Assembly: GCF_028453695.1 (NCBI RefSeq)
Contig: NC_135782.1
Span: forward strand, 1,736,001 to 1,800,000
Direction of reading: 5' to 3'
Length of the DNA: 64,000 bases
Origin: Augochlora pura
Taxonomy: Eukaryota > Arthropoda > Insecta > Hymenoptera > Halictidae
Shown: piece after piece, positions 61,234 to 64,000 of the stretch
How positions within the stretch are numbered: position 1 is the first letter of the stretch
Layout of the letters: the number at the start of each line of letters is the position of its first letter
Notes under the pieces: generated by a model
What the model was told of the DNA's origin: nothing
Databases searched by the model: none
The model's input: only the letters and a program-made list of their open reading frames with translations
Translations under genes and position numbers: made by a program

Positions 61234-64000
61234 GTGAGTAAAACATATTGTTCGCCATCTTCTTTTCAACCCTTCCACACCCTAATTTCTTCTTTCGTTA
61301 CATCTGTGCCCACACGTCGAGGCATTCGAATGTTCTCCGTTCGCTGGCCACGCTTTAAAAAGATTCCTACGCTGCTGACTTCTATTGTTATCTGTTGGAC
61401 TTAACACAGTTAACTCTGTTCTAAAAATGTCTGAGAAATTCAATAAAAGGGATTTGTATTTGCCTGCGATGAAAATTTAAAAAATACCCTTTGTAGACGA
61501 TCATTGTAGATTTAATGATCTGTACTGAAATTTCTATTATTTTCTGAATAAGTATTATTTTCTGGATAAGTATATAAATTCGAAAGGGCTAATTCAGATT
61601 GTAAAAAAATGAATATGATCCAGAAAAGATTAAACCGGAATGCTATGGAAGTTCATGAAGAGAATAAGAACGACCATAACTCGTCGGACGAGTATACCCT
61701 AAAACGGATGTTGGCACATTCGCACGAAGAAGCGTCCAGTTACACGTGCGCGGACGACGTACCGAGCCGTAGACGTTAAATTGTATAATATTGCGCCGGA
61801 CTGATAATGAAATGCCGGGGAGTTGATGATAACGAAATCTTTGGTGTTATGCGATCAGAGACGCGGAACACGCGATCGTAATACCGTAGGAAGCTAATAG
61901 TTGATAAAAGCGGAAGTTAGCCTTCTATTATAAACTCGATGACGCTTAAAATTTTCGCCCGTCGCCTCGGTTAATGCAAGCGGTTTAATTGCAATTGCAG
62001 AACCCGTGCAATTTCGGATCCGCGCGTCACAATGCGTAATTACCGCTAAACACGTGTATCGACTTTTCGATAAACAGCCGGTGCACACGCGCCCACGCCG
62101 CGTTCCTCCGCATCAATTAGCCCGGATTAACAGCACGATCTGTCCTGCATAATCAATTATCCATAAATCATGTTTTGTAATTTCGACAGCGCGCCAGCAG
62201 AAAAAAAAAGAGACGGCGGAACCGACGAGAATTTTGCATACTGGCTTCCATCTCTCTCCCTCTTTCTCCCTCAGCGCGCGAAATCTTTCGCGGACGTTCC
62301 ATTTTCAAACGAGAGCTTCAAATTAATATTCGAAACGTTCGCATTAATTATCTCGCGGCGTACAGAGCGTTAACTATTTTATTATTTCATTATTTACTAT
62401 TTTATCATATTAATCGATATTTCAGCTCGGAAGAATTTTTAATGCTTAGTTTTCTTCGTTATTATAAAACGTGAACAGTTTCCGTCGAATTCTTTGAATA
62501 TTTGTTACCCCAAAAATTATCGATAAAAATTCCGCTGAAATTTTTACATTGTCCAGTAAAGTTCGTTCGTTAGAAGGCTAAGGATTCGTGGAACGATAAG
62601 GTAATTCTTAATTAGTGTAATAAGGAAATGTTTATCGAATCTCTGTCTCTGCCATTGGCGGCGCGTGAACGTTTTATCTAGCGTAAAGATCGGCGGTCCG
62701 GCAATTAGACGAATCGCAGAAATCGCTAAATAAACCCGGCGACGGAGCAGCCGCCGCCGCGGCGTGGTTTCAACGGCCTCCACAACTTTTTCGCTTCCGG
62801 TCGTTCGAGGGTTTCCGTTGCCGGCGCTGACGCGCGGAGGAGGACTATAATAATAATCGCGAAAAGTAGATCGCGGCTTGTGTATCGCAATTAAATCGTT
62901 ATTAGTATAAACTTCGTAATTGTGATTATCAATTTGCATTGGAGCGCGGCCGAGCGCAGCAGCTGCCGAAATTTCGGTGTACGTCAAATAGTTCCCCAGG
63001 TTATCATGCTAATGGACCATATAATGCAACCAAAATTCGGCTGACAATAAATTACGCAACTTTAGTTAACTAACCAGACCATAACCGAGCCCGCCTGGGA
63101 CTAGAATGATTAACTACCCGGTTGCCTGGATAATGATCGCTTTTTGCCGGACCTATATCCCGCAATTCATATACGATTTAACGGCGTTATCGCTTACGAT
63201 ATCGCGACGGCGGCCACCCGTCGATCGGATAATTCGTGTCGCGCAGACGTTCGCCGATTTTTATCGCAATTAATGCCGGACACCGTTTCGCAAATCGCTT
63301 AGGCAGCTCGGAGTTGAATCGAAGCTCCGACAGTTTGTCGTTTCGCTTAGATATAACTATTCTTATATAAATTTTACTTCAACCCTTTGTCAAGTCATTC
63401 TAAACCTCTGTATTTTTTATCTTATTTTTATATTTTTACAGCTAATGTGTCGCTCTCTGTATAAATTCGATAAACAGACGAACAAATAATCATGGAATAG
63501 AAAATTTGTGACTCGTGAATTTTTCTACCGGCGTCGAAACGAAAATCTGTATCAAATAGAAGTTATTAAATGGAAATCGCAATCATTTGACACGGAGTTC
63601 GTATTCCGTGGGATTAATCGGCCATTAAAATTTTTGGGCACGGCCTTCCAATGAGAATTTTATAGAAAATCGCTTGATCCCATCAGTCGCCGCTATTGGG
63701 TTACGACAGATTTTCGCCGATAACTTTTAACGACGTGATACGATTACCATTTTCACCATAATGCGACATTTTCAAATTCCTCCAAGATTTATCGCCAGCG
63801 ATTTCTCGAAACGAAACGTTGATTCTAACCTGCGCGTTTTTAATTTTAAATAAAGAAAGACGAATAAAAGGGAAAGAACAGCGAAGAAAAATGAAGAGAA
63901 ATTTTAGGCAATTTTGTATCGAACTAAATATTATATAAAATGGAAAAAGAGAATGAGAATGAAACCCCCGTGGAACATAAATTCCATTCTTGAAATGTCA
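61234..64000 (+). other. Intron 2 of bsh, continuing past the window
   Basis: Starts with GTGAGT. I find no acceptor followed by a plausible Bsh carboxy-terminal (acidic) exon. Several blocks (61700-62130, 62650-63300) are CpG-rich with many TAAT homeodomain cores, as expected of intronic enhancers; that use is inferred. Confidence 0.5.

Noticed and set aside
1..64000. CRISPR array, bacterial defence or biosynthetic operon
   Set aside because: The window is spliced insect DNA. The tandem repeats lack direct-repeat/spacer structure and no multi-gene prokaryotic cassette is present.

Overview
This is eukaryotic, insect-type genomic DNA. The evidence is spliced genes with short GT-AG introns, AT-rich introns and flanks, and proteins that read as insect orthologues. 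A PREP/PKNOX-type TALE homeobox gene and an FBXL3-like clock gene, both absent from Drosophila as far as I recall, sit beside a housekeeping gene set and a bsh homeobox gene. CpG is poor in the housekeeping genes and rich in the developmental genes. That combination suggests a hymenopteran (bee, ant or wasp); the species assignment is inference. I see no bacterial operon, CRISPR array, tRNA, rRNA or intact transposon.

Left part (0-29 kb), compact housekeeping block. A fatty acyl-CoA reductase gene on the + strand (4809-9221, 8 coding exons) runs tail to tail into ribosomal protein S3A on the - strand (9529-11400, 5 exons). RpS3A is head to head with a TMEM185-type membrane protein gene on the + strand (12417-14603, 5 exons, with a long 3' UTR). 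That gene runs tail to tail into an FBXL3-like F-box/LRR gene on the - strand (17832-19247, 4 exons seen, amino-terminal F-box exon not found). A GC-richer stretch with many CACGTG E-boxes separates it from nicastrin on the + strand (26013-28776, 8 exons), a gamma-secretase subunit. All reading frames except FBXL3 close exactly from start to stop when the exons are joined (524, 267, 339 and 647 residues).

Middle part (29-52 kb). This is dominated by one gene on the - strand, a PREP/PKNOX homeodomain protein (35562-40448, 6 coding exons, 484 residues). It probably has a long 3' UTR to its right-hand strand end (30-35 kb) and an upstream region of about 10 kb rich in GA tracts. A 178-bp inverted-repeat element lies in one of its introns, and a degenerate ~120-bp tandem repeat lies upstream.

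Right part (52-64 kb), CpG-rich developmental block. It holds a leucine-rich-repeat single-pass membrane protein gene on the + strand (52367-55587, 6 exons, 495 residues), then the homeobox gene bsh (brain-specific homeobox, + strand, from 60024), whose last exon(s) lie beyond the window.

The genes do not form a single pathway. The points most worth a second look are the E-box cluster beside the FBXL3-like clock gene and its apparently missing F-box exon, the two CTCF-like sites that bracket the middle domain, the repeats described below, and the retained PREP gene.
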